Shown: positions 43,957 to 55,531 of the stretch, in pieces
Layout: each line of letters opens with the position of its first letter
Position numbering within the stretch: the first letter of the stretch is position 1
Assembly (NCBI GenBank): GCA_019095985.1
Contig: CM032668.1
Span: forward strand, 21,732,472 to 21,796,471
DNA length: 64,000 nucleotides
Source of the DNA: Streblospio benedicti
Lineage: Eukaryota; Annelida; Polychaeta; Spionida; Spionidae
Direction of reading: 5' to 3'
Translations under genes and position numbers: made by a program
Notes under the pieces: model-generated
The model's database searches: none
Seen by the model: only the letters and a program-made list of their open reading frames with translations
What the model was told of the DNA's origin: nothing

Positions 43957-45470
43957 CTGTGGGAGACGGATGTGTCATGTGTGATAATGATGAGGGTAAG
44001 TATAACAGGAACTCTAGCTTCGATTCCAATCTGTTTATTGACTAACTACTCAGAGTATTCTACATCGTTTATATAGCACCGTGTATCCCTCGCCGGAAGT
44101 GAGTGATATCCGGTAAAACTGCTGATTGAGCAATGCTGAATGAGCAGTAGCTATTGTAAACTTTCACATTACCCCCCCCCCCCCTTCCACGAAAAAAAAA
44201 ATTATATGAAAAAATATTTTTTTCATTCAATTTTGAAATTAGGTGATACACGATGATAGACACAAAGCAATCATACACATGGTCGCAACGTGAGCAAGCA
44301 CGTTTGCGTTATGAATTACAAAACGATTGTGAGTTTGTTGAATGTCTAATACAATTGAATATGTACACGGATACAGTAACATCAAGCATTAAAATTTAAC
44401 ATTGCAATTTTAAATATGAGCAATACGAGTATACTTGATGAAGAGAAATGTACATTATGTTCTTAAAAAGAGTTGTAAAAAGAGTTGTGAATGTAATGTG
44501 GTGGTTTATAGTCCTGATCCCAGTCTGCCTTTCATGACTTTACAATTCACACCAGGTCATTGGCACTCGTATTGATCATCATTTGATCAGTTCTCGCATA
44601 CTTGCATCGGCAGCACATTGAGCGCACAATGATAATCACTCACACACTCACACACTCTTCCAACCCAATGACCTGTACCTATTTAACGAAAATATGGCCA
44701 CGTTGTCAAGAGTTGTACATGATTATATTATAACAATCGAATGATTATACATGAATAATCACTTAATATTGAGCAAATGGGGTATTTTCACTGAAGCGTG
44801 TTTTATTGAAAGTATGATGTTTTATGATTGATTATGGTTCTATGGGGTGTCCTGAGCAAAAATCAGCCGGGTGCCACTTTGGCACCCTTGAGCAATTTTT
44901 TTTACGGGGAAAAAACAAAATGGCCGCCCGAGCCATCATGGTGATACCAAACAAGCCCATATCTTCCTTATTATTTGTCATAGAAAGTTGATTTTGGTGT
45001 CTTTAAGTATGTTTTGAATGGCAAGGAATTCATTTGTACACTTAAATTTTACATAGAAATAATATCAAACAATAAATACAGCACTTTATGACAAAATAAA
45101 CCTAAAAATAGACAAAACGCATCAAGAGACTTTATAATATTAACAATGAATATATAATAACAAGTTATGAATACCTTTACATAATTCACAACACAATAGA
45201 CCACTTATCAGGTACAATCCTGGATTAATTTTGCCAAAGATTGCTGTTGACAAACTCAACTAAATTGTCACATTTATAAAAATGTATAGCTTTGTTACTG
45301 ACAAAGATGCGTCATATAAATGTGGTTTATCTTATTTCTGCAAAAACACGTACCCAATATAAATGTACAATGTAATTCTATAAATTCTATAAACCTAATG
45401 CAAACAAATACCATATATGTTGGAATACATGTTGAACCCTTTAAACATCTTCCACCTCAGATTCATCATA

Positions 45471-46516
45471 ATATCTATCTAGTATCTAGTGGGTTCCGTG
45501 TTCTCCCGGACTTTGGATGTCATGGTCTGCCACTTCTTTCTGCATTGGGCTGTCTTTACAGCTTCTCCGTACCGGACACCTAGCCACTCTAAAATGTCTG
45601 TGGTCCATTGTCTCTTCAGTATTCCCTTTGGTCAGGCACCTTCCACTCTTCCCTCCAGTATAGTAGTTGTCGTTGTAGACCATCATTCCTGATTACATGG
45701 CCAAAGAAAGTACATTTACACTTCTTGATGGTTTGCAGCAGGGTTCTCTTTTCTTGTACTCTTATCAGCACCTCTTCATTTGTGATGTGATCCTGATAGG
45801 AAATGCGGAGCATTTTGCGGAATAGCCACATTTCAAAAGCATTGATTCGATTTTCTTTATTTATGGTCCGGGTCTCTGCTGCATAGAGTAATGTGGACAG
45901 CACATAGAATCTCACTAGTCTCTTTCTTGTTTTTAACCTCAGCTTTCTACTTGCCAGGACGTCTCTCATCTTTATGAAGCTGGACCTTGCTATCTCTATA
46001 CGCCTTTTCACTTCTACTTCACATGTTCCATCTTCAGTAATTTGTTGGCCTAGATATTTGAATTTTCCTACCTGCTCCAGCTCTTCACCATTAATCTTGA
46101 CACAGTTCTTTTCTGTCCCTCTTTTTACCAGCATTACTTTTGTCTTTTTCACATTCATCCTCAGACCGTACCCAGCACTGATCTCGACCACTGCATCTAC
46201 TATCTTCTGTAGATCATCCTGTGTTTCAGCCATCAGTACTGTGTCATCTGCAGATCTCAGATTGTTTATGTTTTTCCCACCAATGTTAATTCCTTTCAGG
46301 TGCTCCACCCTTTTGAAAATCATCTCTGCATACAGCTTGAATAATTTTGGCGACAGTATGCATCCCTGTCTGACGCCTCTTTTGATGTCAAATTCCTCTG
46401 AGTTTCCGTCTTCCAATCTTACTGCTACAATTTGGTTCCAGTACAGGTTTTGGATCAATCCGATATCTTTACCATCCATATCTGTTGTTTTAGGATGTTC
46501 ATGAGCTTTGTGTGGA
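45471..46516 (-). mobile_element. 5'-truncated LINE with 8-bp target-site duplication
   Basis: Perfect TCATCATA copies flank the insert (45463-45470 and 46517-46524). The minus-strand frame encodes the second half of a reverse transcriptase: GVRQGCILSPKLFKLYAEMI, a changed catalytic box (RSADDTVLMAE instead of Y/F-A-D-D), MNVKKTKVM, KFKYLGQQITEDG, and the C-terminal block with FEMWLFRKMLRISY. The last part continues in another frame (ILKRQWTTDILEWLGVRYGE) up to a stop near the 3' end, showing a frameshift near 45640. The tail ends in TAGATACTAGATAGATAT rather than poly(A). It is dead on arrival from 5' truncation, within the RT-only LINE group common in invertebrates (clade not assigned). Confidence 0.85.
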
Positions 46517-46524
46517 TCATCATA

Positions 46525-46632
46525 TGATGCTGTATTTCTTGTATGTTGATTGTTACAGCTGTTTGTAGCATGACAATTGCAGAACATTGAACATGACATT
46601 TGAGCAACAACACAGCATCTCAACATTATCAT
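46525..46632 (-). pseudogene. Transposon protein C-terminal piece, left copy
   Basis: The minus strand reads CCVVAQMSCSMFCNCHATNS then CNNQH, a cysteine cluster shared with 47880-48000 on the plus strand. The LINE entered just after it; the matching continuation (DESEVEDV, stop) lies on the other side of the LINE at about 45440-45470. Confidence 0.65.
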
Positions 46633-46753
46633 TCCCTAACAGATGTTCAACGAGATATTGTATTAGCAATGTTATTAGTTGGGTCTTATTGTATGTGACA
46701 TTTAAGACAACTTTTTTTGCTGGCAAAGGCGTGTGCAACGTCAGAACATGCTT

Positions 46754-46818
46754 AGGGCTAGAATTTTTACCTGCACGGTTTGACCTAGTCAAACCGTGCA
46801 GGTAAAAATGCTAGCCCT
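46754..46818. repeat. 31-bp near-perfect hairpin
   Basis: AGGGCTAGAATTTTTACCTG... and its inverse, with one mismatch and a 3-base loop (CTA), at 46754-46784 and 46788-46818. Confidence 0.9.
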
Positions 46819-47533
46819 TGCTAGTACTTGTTGGCAGATATCTATAACATATCAGGTACACACAGCATTTATGAAGATAGGGATTACGGCGGCCCATGAA
46901 GTTCCTCAGAAAATCTTCTACACAGCCAATTGATGGCCAATGGACACTCCACAACAATGCACAACTATCAATGATGATGGCCTCTGGGGGATAAATATGC
47001 CGTTTTGATAGCTCGATCTGCATCTTATTCTTTAACACCGCCTTGGATTGCGATCTCATATCCCCATGCTCATCAAAGAGTGCTGGCGGAACAGTAGATG
47101 GTTCATATGTAAGAAACTCTATTTGATATTCAGATCTTGTGATTGCTGAAGACCAATTACTCTAGTGTATATATAAGCTCAGTGTCATAAACAGGTGCAT
47201 CTTTGATCTTAATGGCTTTCCTGCATAAGGACATTGTAGTAACGGTTTTCTTTAGACTTCTATGAAAACTATCAGGCCATTCTGATTCATATATTTTCAT
47301 CTGCTGCTCTCCAGTTTTGAGAGCATCATTACGTCTACAGCACACAAGCACAAGGACATTACTGATTCTCTTCCAGCAGCACATGCATTGAGTGGTTGTG
47401 ATACTACTTCATATTTGTATGGCATTGGCAAGGCAACAGTTTTAAAATGAGCTGGTAGTGGAATCTCACTACAATTGTTAGGAATGGAGGATGTGGACAT
47501 GGATGAAGTTGTATCTGAAGCTACATCATTCAT
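46811..47533 (-). pseudogene. Transposon protein, middle parts
   Basis: The minus strand carries KTGEQQMKIYESEWPDSFHR, then SLKKTVTTMSLCRKA and PVYDTELIYT. Nearer the hairpin, TRSEYQIEFLTYEPSTVPPA, LFDEHGDM and IIIDSCALLWSVHWPSIGCV are followed by VYLICYRYLPTSTSKG. The usual form of the last motif in this family is VYLVFDRY-x-x-x-S-x-K-S. It is broken at least once. It is part of the transposon at 44816-48603. Confidence 0.6.
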
Positions 47534-47599
47534 ATCAACATGTTATGGGTCAAGATATGTGACTTATCAGAGATACGGTATGCTGTTTAGTCAGCAAAG

Positions 47600-48025
47600 A
47601 TGTCAAACACTAAGGTTACCAGTGCTCCCAAATTAAAATCTCTGCCACCCACTTCAGATGCTTTCACTCAGCATGTCTATAGAGCTCACTATGAGACTAT
47701 GATAGGGAAGGCAGCACTCTCAAGTGTACCACCTGTATCAGCTGATTCTGTTCGTTATGGATGGACTGCAAATGATGGTAATTTGTTGCCAGTAATGCTA
47801 CCTGATGATGTGTCACCTGTTCCTTTTGAGGTGCTACAGATGATCAAATGTGGCTGCTCTTTATCACAACCATATTTCACAGGCAACTACAGCTGTGTTG
47901 TTGCTCAAATGTCATGTTCAACAGTTGTAATAATCAACATGCAAGAAATACAACATCTTCAGATGATGAATCTGCGGTGGAAGATGTTTAAAGAGTTCAA
48001 CATATATGGTATTTGTTTGCATTAG
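47600..48025 (+). pseudogene. Transposon protein C-terminal part, right copy
   Basis: PTSDAFTQHVYRAHYETMIG, then VRYGWTANDGNLLPVMLPDD and KCGCSLSQPYF with the cysteine-rich SCVVAQMSCS. This matches the C-terminal pattern of the same family (a conserved Y-G-W near 60 residues before the cysteine cluster). The frame changes near 47930; the other frame continues SCNNQHARNTTSSDDESAVE and ends DV, stop. Confidence 0.65.
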
Positions 48026-48603
48026 GTTTATAGAATTTACAGAATTACATTGTACATTTATACTGTGTACGAATTTTTGTAGAAATAATATAAATCGCAT
48101 TTGTATGACGCATCTTTGTTATAAACAAAGCTATACATTTTTATAAAGGTGACAATTTAGTTGAGTTTGTCAACAGCAATCTTTGGCAAAATTAATCCAG
48201 GATTGTACCCGATAAGTGGTCTGTTGTTTTGTGAATCATGTAAAGGTATTCATAACTTGTTATTATATATTTATTGTTAATATTATAAAGTCTCTTGATG
48301 CGTTTTGTCTATTTTTAGGTTTATTTTGTCAAAAAGTACTATATTTCTTGTCTGACATTATTTCTATGTAAAATTTAAGTGTACAAATGAATTCCTTGCC
48401 ATTCAAAACATACTTAAAGACACCAAAATCAACTTTCTATGACAAATAATAAGGAAGATATGGGCTTGTTTGGTATCACCATGATGGCTCGGGCGGCCAT
48501 TTTGTTTTTTCCCCGTAAAAAAATTGCTCAAGGGTGCCAAAGTGGCACCCGGCTGATTTTTGCTCAGGACACCCCATAGAACCATAATCAATCATAAAAC
48601 ATC

Positions 48604-51600
48604 GTAGTGAAGAAAACAATCGCAAAAAGTAAACAAATAATTGTTTATTGAATAATTGCCCTGTGTTATTATGCACGTTATAATGATTATGATAAATAAT
48701 GATGATAAAAAAAAACAATTTTTTTGTTTCTATTTCTTTCTTTCCTCACATTTTATTTCTATTTATTTCTTTTTTTGTATTTTCATGTTTTTGAAATCTT
48801 CAAAAAAAAAACATGTTAAAATTTTTCCACCATTATTATTTATCATTATTCAAACAGCACAACACAGAACAATAATAAGAGGAACTACTGTGGTTCAAGC
48901 AATATATTTAACTTACATGTTTAGTGAATATTCATGAATATGTTTGGCGTTGACCACAGTATGGACATGCCCATCTTCCTAGTTCAAGGTTTCATATTCA
49001 TACTATCTATAACATTTGATAGATAATACCAGCACTGTGGCAAAATGGGCATGGCCATAACTCGGGTTTATGTTAGCAATACAATGTTCTAACAGACCGC
49101 CGCAGCTAGCAGCAGCGCGGCAACTGCGGCGGGAGCACGCATGGAGACAGTCTACAACACAGCGCACCGCAAAGTCAATACAGGATAGACTATAAGCAGT
49201 TGAAACAAAAGTGCACTGCATAAAATATAGGCAGATACAGGGGGGCAAGGTATAAATACTTCATTTTCGTAGGGTTTTTTAGATGAAATCCTTAAAATCA
49301 CCCCCTTTTCCTGAGTGCGCCCCCCCCTTTTCCAAAAAAACCTGGATTTGCCACTGTAAAAATGTATAGAAATAAGGTATCAACATAGTCCCAAAATTAT
49401 GTTGAATTTTCAAAAGGTATGCTTGTGCGTAATGAGCATATTGCATCCCCAAAATACCTAGGCCCAGTCCCTATGACTTTTTATACATATACAGAAATTT
49501 GGAACTTTATCCCTGCCATTTTTTAACACGTGCATGGCTCAAATATAATAACATGTATATAAAGTGCAAATTTATATTGTACTCCACCGCACATAACATG
49601 CAATAAACTTCAAAATGACATTAATTACAAAAATATTTTTATGGAAATAAAATGCTTTACAAAACCCTTTACAAGATACGGGGGGGGGGCGTAACACCCC
49701 CCACCTGAAACGCCCTTCGTCGTCCTTCTGGGGCAAATACCAGGGGGCAAATATCAAGCGAGATGAGACCAGTATCAACATAGACGCAACCACTTCCCAA
49801 TCTATTTCGTACTTATTATCCAACTCAGCAGTTACTGAGAATTTATAGATATTGTAACACTGAATATATGTACAGTGTGAAAGATTCGTGCTGGTTTTGT
49901 AATAACCTACAGTCATTCATAAAAACCGCAAAGCTACAATTCGCAGAAATTGAGATACGTAATGAAGAGAATATATATCATGGTGGTGTATGGAGGAAGT
50001 TCAAAGTCATGAAAGTGGAGTGTGAGAATCTGTCTGTTAAACCGCACGCCTCAAGTGTACACGTGATAATACGGGAGTGGCAGAGATAACGTATCAATGG
50101 ACTTTTAACTACAAGTGTTAACCAGGCTTAATGGTAACGCGGCTAGTAATACATCATGTTATAAAAACGGCCTCATGCATTTGTTATTTCAGAACAGAGA
50201 CACTAGCAGAATATGTCATTAGTCACCAATGTTTAAAAGGGAAAACTTAATTATTTTTTATACACTAAATGTAGTATGGCGTGAATAATAACTTGAAAAT
50301 AGCATCAGTGGCTAAAACTAGAGTGTCTAAAACTAGAGTCAGATACTCCCGAATTTTGAAAGCATACAATGGAACCCCTATTGGGCTTGTCCTCTCAATG
50401 GAGACCACCTCTGTAATAAGACCATTTCTAGCAGCCCTAGGACTCCATAGAATGCCGGACAAGAACCGCCATAAAGAGATCACCTCTCTATTGTGGCCAC
50501 TTGTCAGACATGTTCTACTGCAGACCTTTTCCAATGAAGAAATATAGCATAATCATTTCTATTATACATCAATCATCGCCTACCACAAAGTAAACAATCG
50601 GGAATGATCAATATGGATGTTTGACTTGGGCTTTAGATGACAATTTGTGACTGGGGTTTCAGATGACCATTCGGCAAACCTCTCTACGTAACTGATAACA
50701 TCTGTGCAGCAACATTCATTAAACAGCACGAATATTTTGCTACTAAACCCGTGCCCTTCCCACATTACCATCCTAGCCTGATTATTCACGCACTAGATAC
50801 ATTTCATGTGATGTCGAGAAATGGGAAGTGCTATGTAAAATTGAAAAAAAAGCAACAACTTCCTAATAAGAAAAATGGGAGTGACGTTTTGGGAGATCAT
50901 AAACCATCTTTATCGGCATTAATGTGCGAGTTAAAAACCGAACTGTGCAAAGTAGAGCCAGTTTTTAAGGATCACATGGATTGCATATTTATAATCGAAG
51001 GATGACATTCAAAAATCCCGATGAAAATGAAATATTTGGTGGAAAAATGAAAGTACGCTTCCTGGATCTACTTGTGGTGAACATGATTCTGGAACTATAT
51101 TTTCGCCCTCATCAAGTTCTAAGATATTTCTTCTATCATGTGGCATGTATCAACAATCGGGTAAATATGTGTCACAGTGGTAGCGGTCTAGGGCTGGAGC
51201 TCGAGCTCGGGAGAGGGGTGGAGGGGACTACTTCCATAGTCGCCTATACGGCATGTGCCACTGATAAGGGTCACCTTTTTCAACCCCGCCGTTTCACTAG
51301 GGGTCACCTTTCCCCCCACTCAGTTTCACTAGGGGTCATTATTTCAACATTCCAGCAAGTCTCACTACGGGAGGTTCAATCTCGAGGTTCAATATTTAGC
51401 TCTCTTTTCATGTGATTTTGCATTATTGAATCATAAAAAAGCATAAAACATAAGTTGTAGAAAATCTTGTTTTCATTACAGTATCACATAGAATAATACC
51501 CCTTGGGATAATACCCCATTGTTTTCATCCGCTGGTTTCACTAGGGGCATCATTTTCATAGTTTCACTGGTTTCACTAAGGGGTATGATTTTGGACCTTC

Positions 51601-53040
51601 ATTGATCAGTGGCACCCCGCTACCCATTCACCCCTGAAGTACCCCCCCCCCGCTCCCCGAGGGTTCGAGTCATCTACGTGGCCCAAGATAAAAGCAACGT
51701 AGTATGATACCAAAGGTTTGCTGCTAAAAAACAACAAATTTCAGTGTAGGGTTAGATCGACGCCCCTTCGACGCATCCTTACTAAATAGGTACCGGGCAA
51801 GCCAGTAAACGCTGATATGAGTGATAACACCATTCGTTACGGTAGCAGGTGTTGTATGCTTCCCGGTGGTTGAGGAAGGCAATAAATTATCGTGTGACAA
51901 GGGTACCAATGACCTGGTGTGATTGAAAGTTACTAGATCACCATAAAAGTGAATTGCGACTATCACATTAAGGGTACTGTGAACTCTTTAAGGGAAAAAT
52001 ATTCTATTTTCAGCTTTTTAATATTTATTATACTGTAAACTATGAAGAACAACATGTTTTGAAATGAACCTTTTATCTTCAATAGTTTTCCCATTACAAC
52101 CCATTTCGTGAAGACCAACCTGGAGTGAAAAACAATGACTCATTCTTTGCAGGCTCATAAGATTATATCGGCTAAAAATTCAATTTTTACATTTTCATTG
52201 TTTTGTATGCTATAAATGATAAGGAAAAACATCTTTTCAAAATGAACCTTTTATCATCAATAGTTTTTCTTATATGATATACATTTTATAGACATCAACT
52301 ACTATCAATTTATATTGATTGGCCATGTTTAAAGCCCATTTTCTCAAAACTAAGTTTGCATAGTGGATTAATTTTTCTTTTTATATTTCTCTCTAACCGT
52401 AAAATTAAATTTTCACAAACGTGTATATATTTGAAGATATATGCATTCTGAAGAAAACCTTACTAGGGATTTTGATTTTTTTATTTCGTTGATGAATTAT
52501 GAACGTTTTTGTATTGATATGCAAGAAAATTCGGAAAATAAGTGGTTTTAAAACTTAAAATGCATGTAAAATGGGGAAAAATAAAAAAAAATTTGAGGCA
52601 AGGTTTTCTAGATAAATATACAAATTTTGTAACTGAATAGTGATTTTGGTCATTTTGATGTTTTACTATCAGTTATATGCTTTACAGGCAAAGTTGTAAT
52701 TTTTTCACTAATTGCTTTATAAAAAAATGTTAATCAATCTATACATTTCAAAACATGTTGTGTCATTAGATTAGATAATTATCTACAAAGTTTAATAAAA
52801 TCGTAAGAAAAGACTTCACAGTCCCCTTAACTTACTACACACCAGATTCCGTCCATTACAATATCTTTATGTTTAAACTTTGGAAAGAGCTGATGATGTA
52901 ATATCGTCTGTTCATCCGGGCACCATATACCAGACCGCACACCGCATTATACAAAAATAAGGAAGAAGAAAAAGGACTTCCCTGTTTTATGTCTATAAAC
53001 AGTGCAGTAAATTAGAGTCTATTTTGGAGCTGGATTAGTG
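48604..53040. other. No gene seen; short repeats only
   Basis: AT-rich with several short low-complexity stretches (C run at 49320-49329, G run at 49680-49690). 51280-51590 repeats the phrase TTTCACTAGGGG with variation at least four times. 52000-52300 holds two spaced copies of a phrase (AATGAACCTTTTAT and ATCAATAGTTTTTC) that recurs at about 54390. No coding frame has supporting signals. Confidence 0.45.
51280..51590. repeat. Irregular GTTTCACTAGGGG repeats
   Basis: The phrase TTTCACTAGGGGTCA and close variants occurs at about 51292, 51326, 51536 and 51570, separated by unrelated sequence. Decayed minisatellite. Confidence 0.6.
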
Positions 53041-53054
53041 GAATCCGGATCAAA

Positions 53055-53099
53055 GAGGCGGGGTCGGCTGCGTGTTTGTGGCGGGGCTGGGCTATATAT
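53055..53099 (+). promoter_or_regulatory. Core promoter of the secreted coiled-coil gene
   Basis: A GC box (GAGGCGGGG, 53055-53063) and a second GCGGGGC run precede a TATA box (CTATATATG, 53092-53100). A start about 25-30 bases downstream (near 53125) would make the untranslated exon ending at 53161. Confidence 0.6.
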
Positions 53100-53124
53100 G
53101 AGTGCGGGATGCGGCGTTTGGATC

Positions 53125-53161
53125 ATCTCGGCTGCGGCTGCGGACTCCGGCTATACACGAG
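53125..53161 (+). other. Probable 5' untranslated exon
   Basis: Between the TATA box and a donor (CGAG|GTAGGC). No in-frame coding needed; the next exon brings its own ATG. The exact transcription start is a guess from TATA spacing. Confidence 0.4.
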
Positions 53162-53514
53162 GTAGGCAGATTGTGTTATGCAGTAGAAACTCACTATAAA
53201 GACGCATTGAGGGTGTCTTTCTCAATAGAGAGGTGCTCTCCTTGTGCACATGTTTGGGAGGGTGTAAAATGGTCTTTTTATATAGGTATTATCAATACAA
53301 AGGTGTCGTCGGTGAAAGTTCTATTGTACATTTAGATTGTATTTGGTTTGAATATAGTTCATTTAGACATGGCACAGTCTTGCTGGCAAATTTAGATTGT
53401 TTTTCTTTAATTATGCGCAGATTTCATAAAAGGAGTGTGGTGCTGATGTTGATTGTGTTGTTGGTGGTCCCGTCAATTGAAGTTGTTGCTGTTGTCGTTG
53501 TTGCTGCTGCTGCT

Positions 53515-53525
53515 GTTATTGTTGC

Positions 53526-53601
<76 letters not shown>

Positions 53602-53606
53602 GCTGT
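53515..53606. repeat. (GTT)n microsatellite
   Basis: About 90 bp of GTT repeats with GCT variants at the edges. Poly-valine and poly-asparagine frames here are artefacts. Confidence 0.95.
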
Positions 53607-53752
53607 TGTAATCCTCCGATGAAAACACAGGACTAGATTGAGAGGTTATTTTCATTAATGTGTGGAAGGAGGGGAGGGGCTAATCTTGTATGTTTGTTTG
53701 CTTGGTTTGAAGGATGTCTTCCCCTTTTCACACCATTTGTTTGTTTTGTAGA

Positions 53753-53839
53753 ATGTCTCCGGCAAGGCTGCTGCTGCTGCTCTCCCCCACTGCGCTGTTA
53801 CTGCTGCTGTCGACCGCCCCACAGACGCACGCACAACAG
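53753..53839 (+). CDS. Signal-peptide exon of a secreted protein
   Basis: After the acceptor ttgttttgtag, one base precedes the ATG. It reads MSPARLLLLLSPTALLLLLS then TAPQTHAQQ, ending in phase 0 at CAG|GTACGG. A basic residue, a leucine core and small residues before the end make a textbook signal peptide, with likely cleavage near THA-QQ. The ATG is the first in the exon, which fixes the start. Confidence 0.75.
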
Positions 53840-55207
53840 GTACGGCACCGTAACAGGTGGACATTTGATAAATACTGACCAGTTCTCAGGTGTGGGAAAA
53901 CACATTGACACATCAAATTAAAAGAATTATACTGTACTGAATTTCGGAATATTGTAGCACTCAAACAACCTGATGCAGAGAATGACTGGGGTAGGGTTTG
54001 TAAGGAAGTGGTATGTGGGGTTAAAGGCCAAAGAGGGGTGTTGGAAATAGGTCAAAACGAGGTATGTCACACTGTGGTATACGAAAGAAGTGAGATTTTG
54101 GGAAGAAAGAGTGCAATATTGTGACAGACTGACGTGCGGCTGAGCGCAATCAATGCTTTGAAAGCTTAAGTGTATTTACTGCCTTGAGACCAATCTGAAA
54201 CATCATGTGTCTACTGAACCTGTTATCATGAGTAGTGTCTCTATTATAACACATTTTGTGGGCAACAAACTCTCAAAAAAGTAACCTATAGTCTCCGATG
54301 CCCTATGGTGTTATGTCGGGTAAATAATCAACTTTGAAATGCTTATTAATGGTTATCATATTATTAAAAAAGGAACAGCATATTTTGAAATGAACTTTTA
54401 TTATTAATAGCTTTCCTTGTGGACACTAACTAATAGTAACATATTCATCGTCGGTTTTCACGGCTTGATCACTCACACTGCAATTTTCAAGTTCTTGTGC
54501 ATACCATACTGCGTACATACACGTAACCGTGAGATATGATGATGTAACATTTTGTAAATTCCAATCTTTAGAGGGCTATATCTCAAAACTATTTATGTAG
54601 TTAAGGAATGAAAAATCACCGTAAAACTTAACTCTAGAAATGTGGAATATGGATATCTGAGAAAAGCATTAAATGTATGTTGTTCATTGTATTGTTTTGA
54701 TTATTAGGAAATGAGAAACTTGTCAGTTTCTCTTAATCAAACCGTATATGTATGTGAATGAACAATGTAATGGATAATAAATTTTAAGACCAACTATTTT
54801 AGAAAATTACATGAACTTTGTTATCAGATATTATTTTCAACGGTGGCATTTATTTTTGCCTGAACCTGGATATATCAAACCATGTTATATCGTTATCTAA
54901 GATTCTATACTAGGTGTAATATAGGTAAAATAAAGCATTAGTATTAGAGAGAATATCGAATTTTAGTATAATCCTAAAATCACTTTTCTTGCCCACTAAA
55001 CTCTCATCCCCAAGTAAACCCCCGTCAGACGTATAGTAGTTGACAATGGTTTTACTTCAAAAGGTTTCATTTAATGTTAAACTAGCACAAAAGAAATTTT
55101 CCTTGCTGCTAGCACAGATTTGATTAAACCTATTCTGTAAATGCATTCTTTGTCTTCAAATATATTCCTAACATACATTGGGAATAATCACGTATTGTTG
55201 CTTTCAG
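53840..55207 (+). other. Intron of the secreted coiled-coil gene
   Basis: AT-rich, no gene. Contains one more copy of the phrase seen at 52.0-52.3 kb (near 54390). Ends at tgctttcag. Confidence 0.55.
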
Positions 55208-55531
55208 AATGATTCGATGGCCACAGACATTCAGCGGATTCTCAACATGACGCGGTGGCACGTAATGACGATGGGCACCGTGCTTGAGGACGTCAAGCTG
55301 ATCACCACGAGCGTGGAACAGATGAATGAAAGGATGGAGACTTTGGAGAGCACAGTGGCAGACATCGCATGTAAAGTAGAGGATAATGATAAAATGACAG
55401 AGAAGATTGAAGAAGAAATGGCAAAACAGATAGAGAAGATTGAAAACGACAGAACTGAAACGGCAAAAAGGTTCCGAGAACTGTTCTTACAGGCCACTAA
55501 CATCATAAGGACTTTAAAATTCTTATGGTAA
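55208..55531 (+). CDS. Coiled-coil exon of the secreted protein
   Basis: Continues in phase 0 from 53839. It reads NDSMATDIQRILNMTRWHVM, then heptad-rich VEQMNERMETLESTVADIAC and KMTEKIEEEMAKQIEKIEND, to FRELFLQATNIIRTLKFLW. NMT and NDS are N-glycosylation sites. The frame stops at 55529-55531, but TTATG|GTAAGC at 55527 is a strong donor. The chain may therefore continue into exons not found here, or end as a protein of about 136 residues. One cysteine (DIACKV) could cross-link the coil. Similar stalks precede fibrinogen or C1q-type heads in invertebrate immune proteins (inference, no head seen). Confidence 0.75.
   Translation, partial: NDSMATDIQRILNMTRWHVMTMGTVLEDVKLITTSVEQMNERMETLESTVADIACKVEDNDKMTEKIEEEMAKQIEKIENDRTETAKRFRELFLQATNIIRTLKFLW

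Larger units (their letters stand above)
44816..48603. mobile_element. DNA transposon with long inverted arms, host of a LINE insertion
   Basis: Outer arms 44816-45470 and about 47945-48603 are inverted copies (GATGTTTTATGATTGATTAT at the left end, its complement at the right). Both arms contain the 3' end of one protein gene (a cysteine-rich stretch with CVVAQMSCS and SCNNQH, an acidic tail ending VEDV). The interior holds more of that protein family. The family is one I know as a multi-copy uncharacterised protein in many marine invertebrates, with a CXC-like cysteine cluster at the end. Superfamily not assigned. It is an old, rearranged copy. Confidence 0.65.

Noticed and set aside
44160-44190. 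C-run as a possible element end
   Set aside because: Simple homopolymer without matching inverted partner.
53233-53655. Poly-valine and poly-asparagine frames
   Set aside because: Translation of the GTT microsatellite; no start context or conservation.
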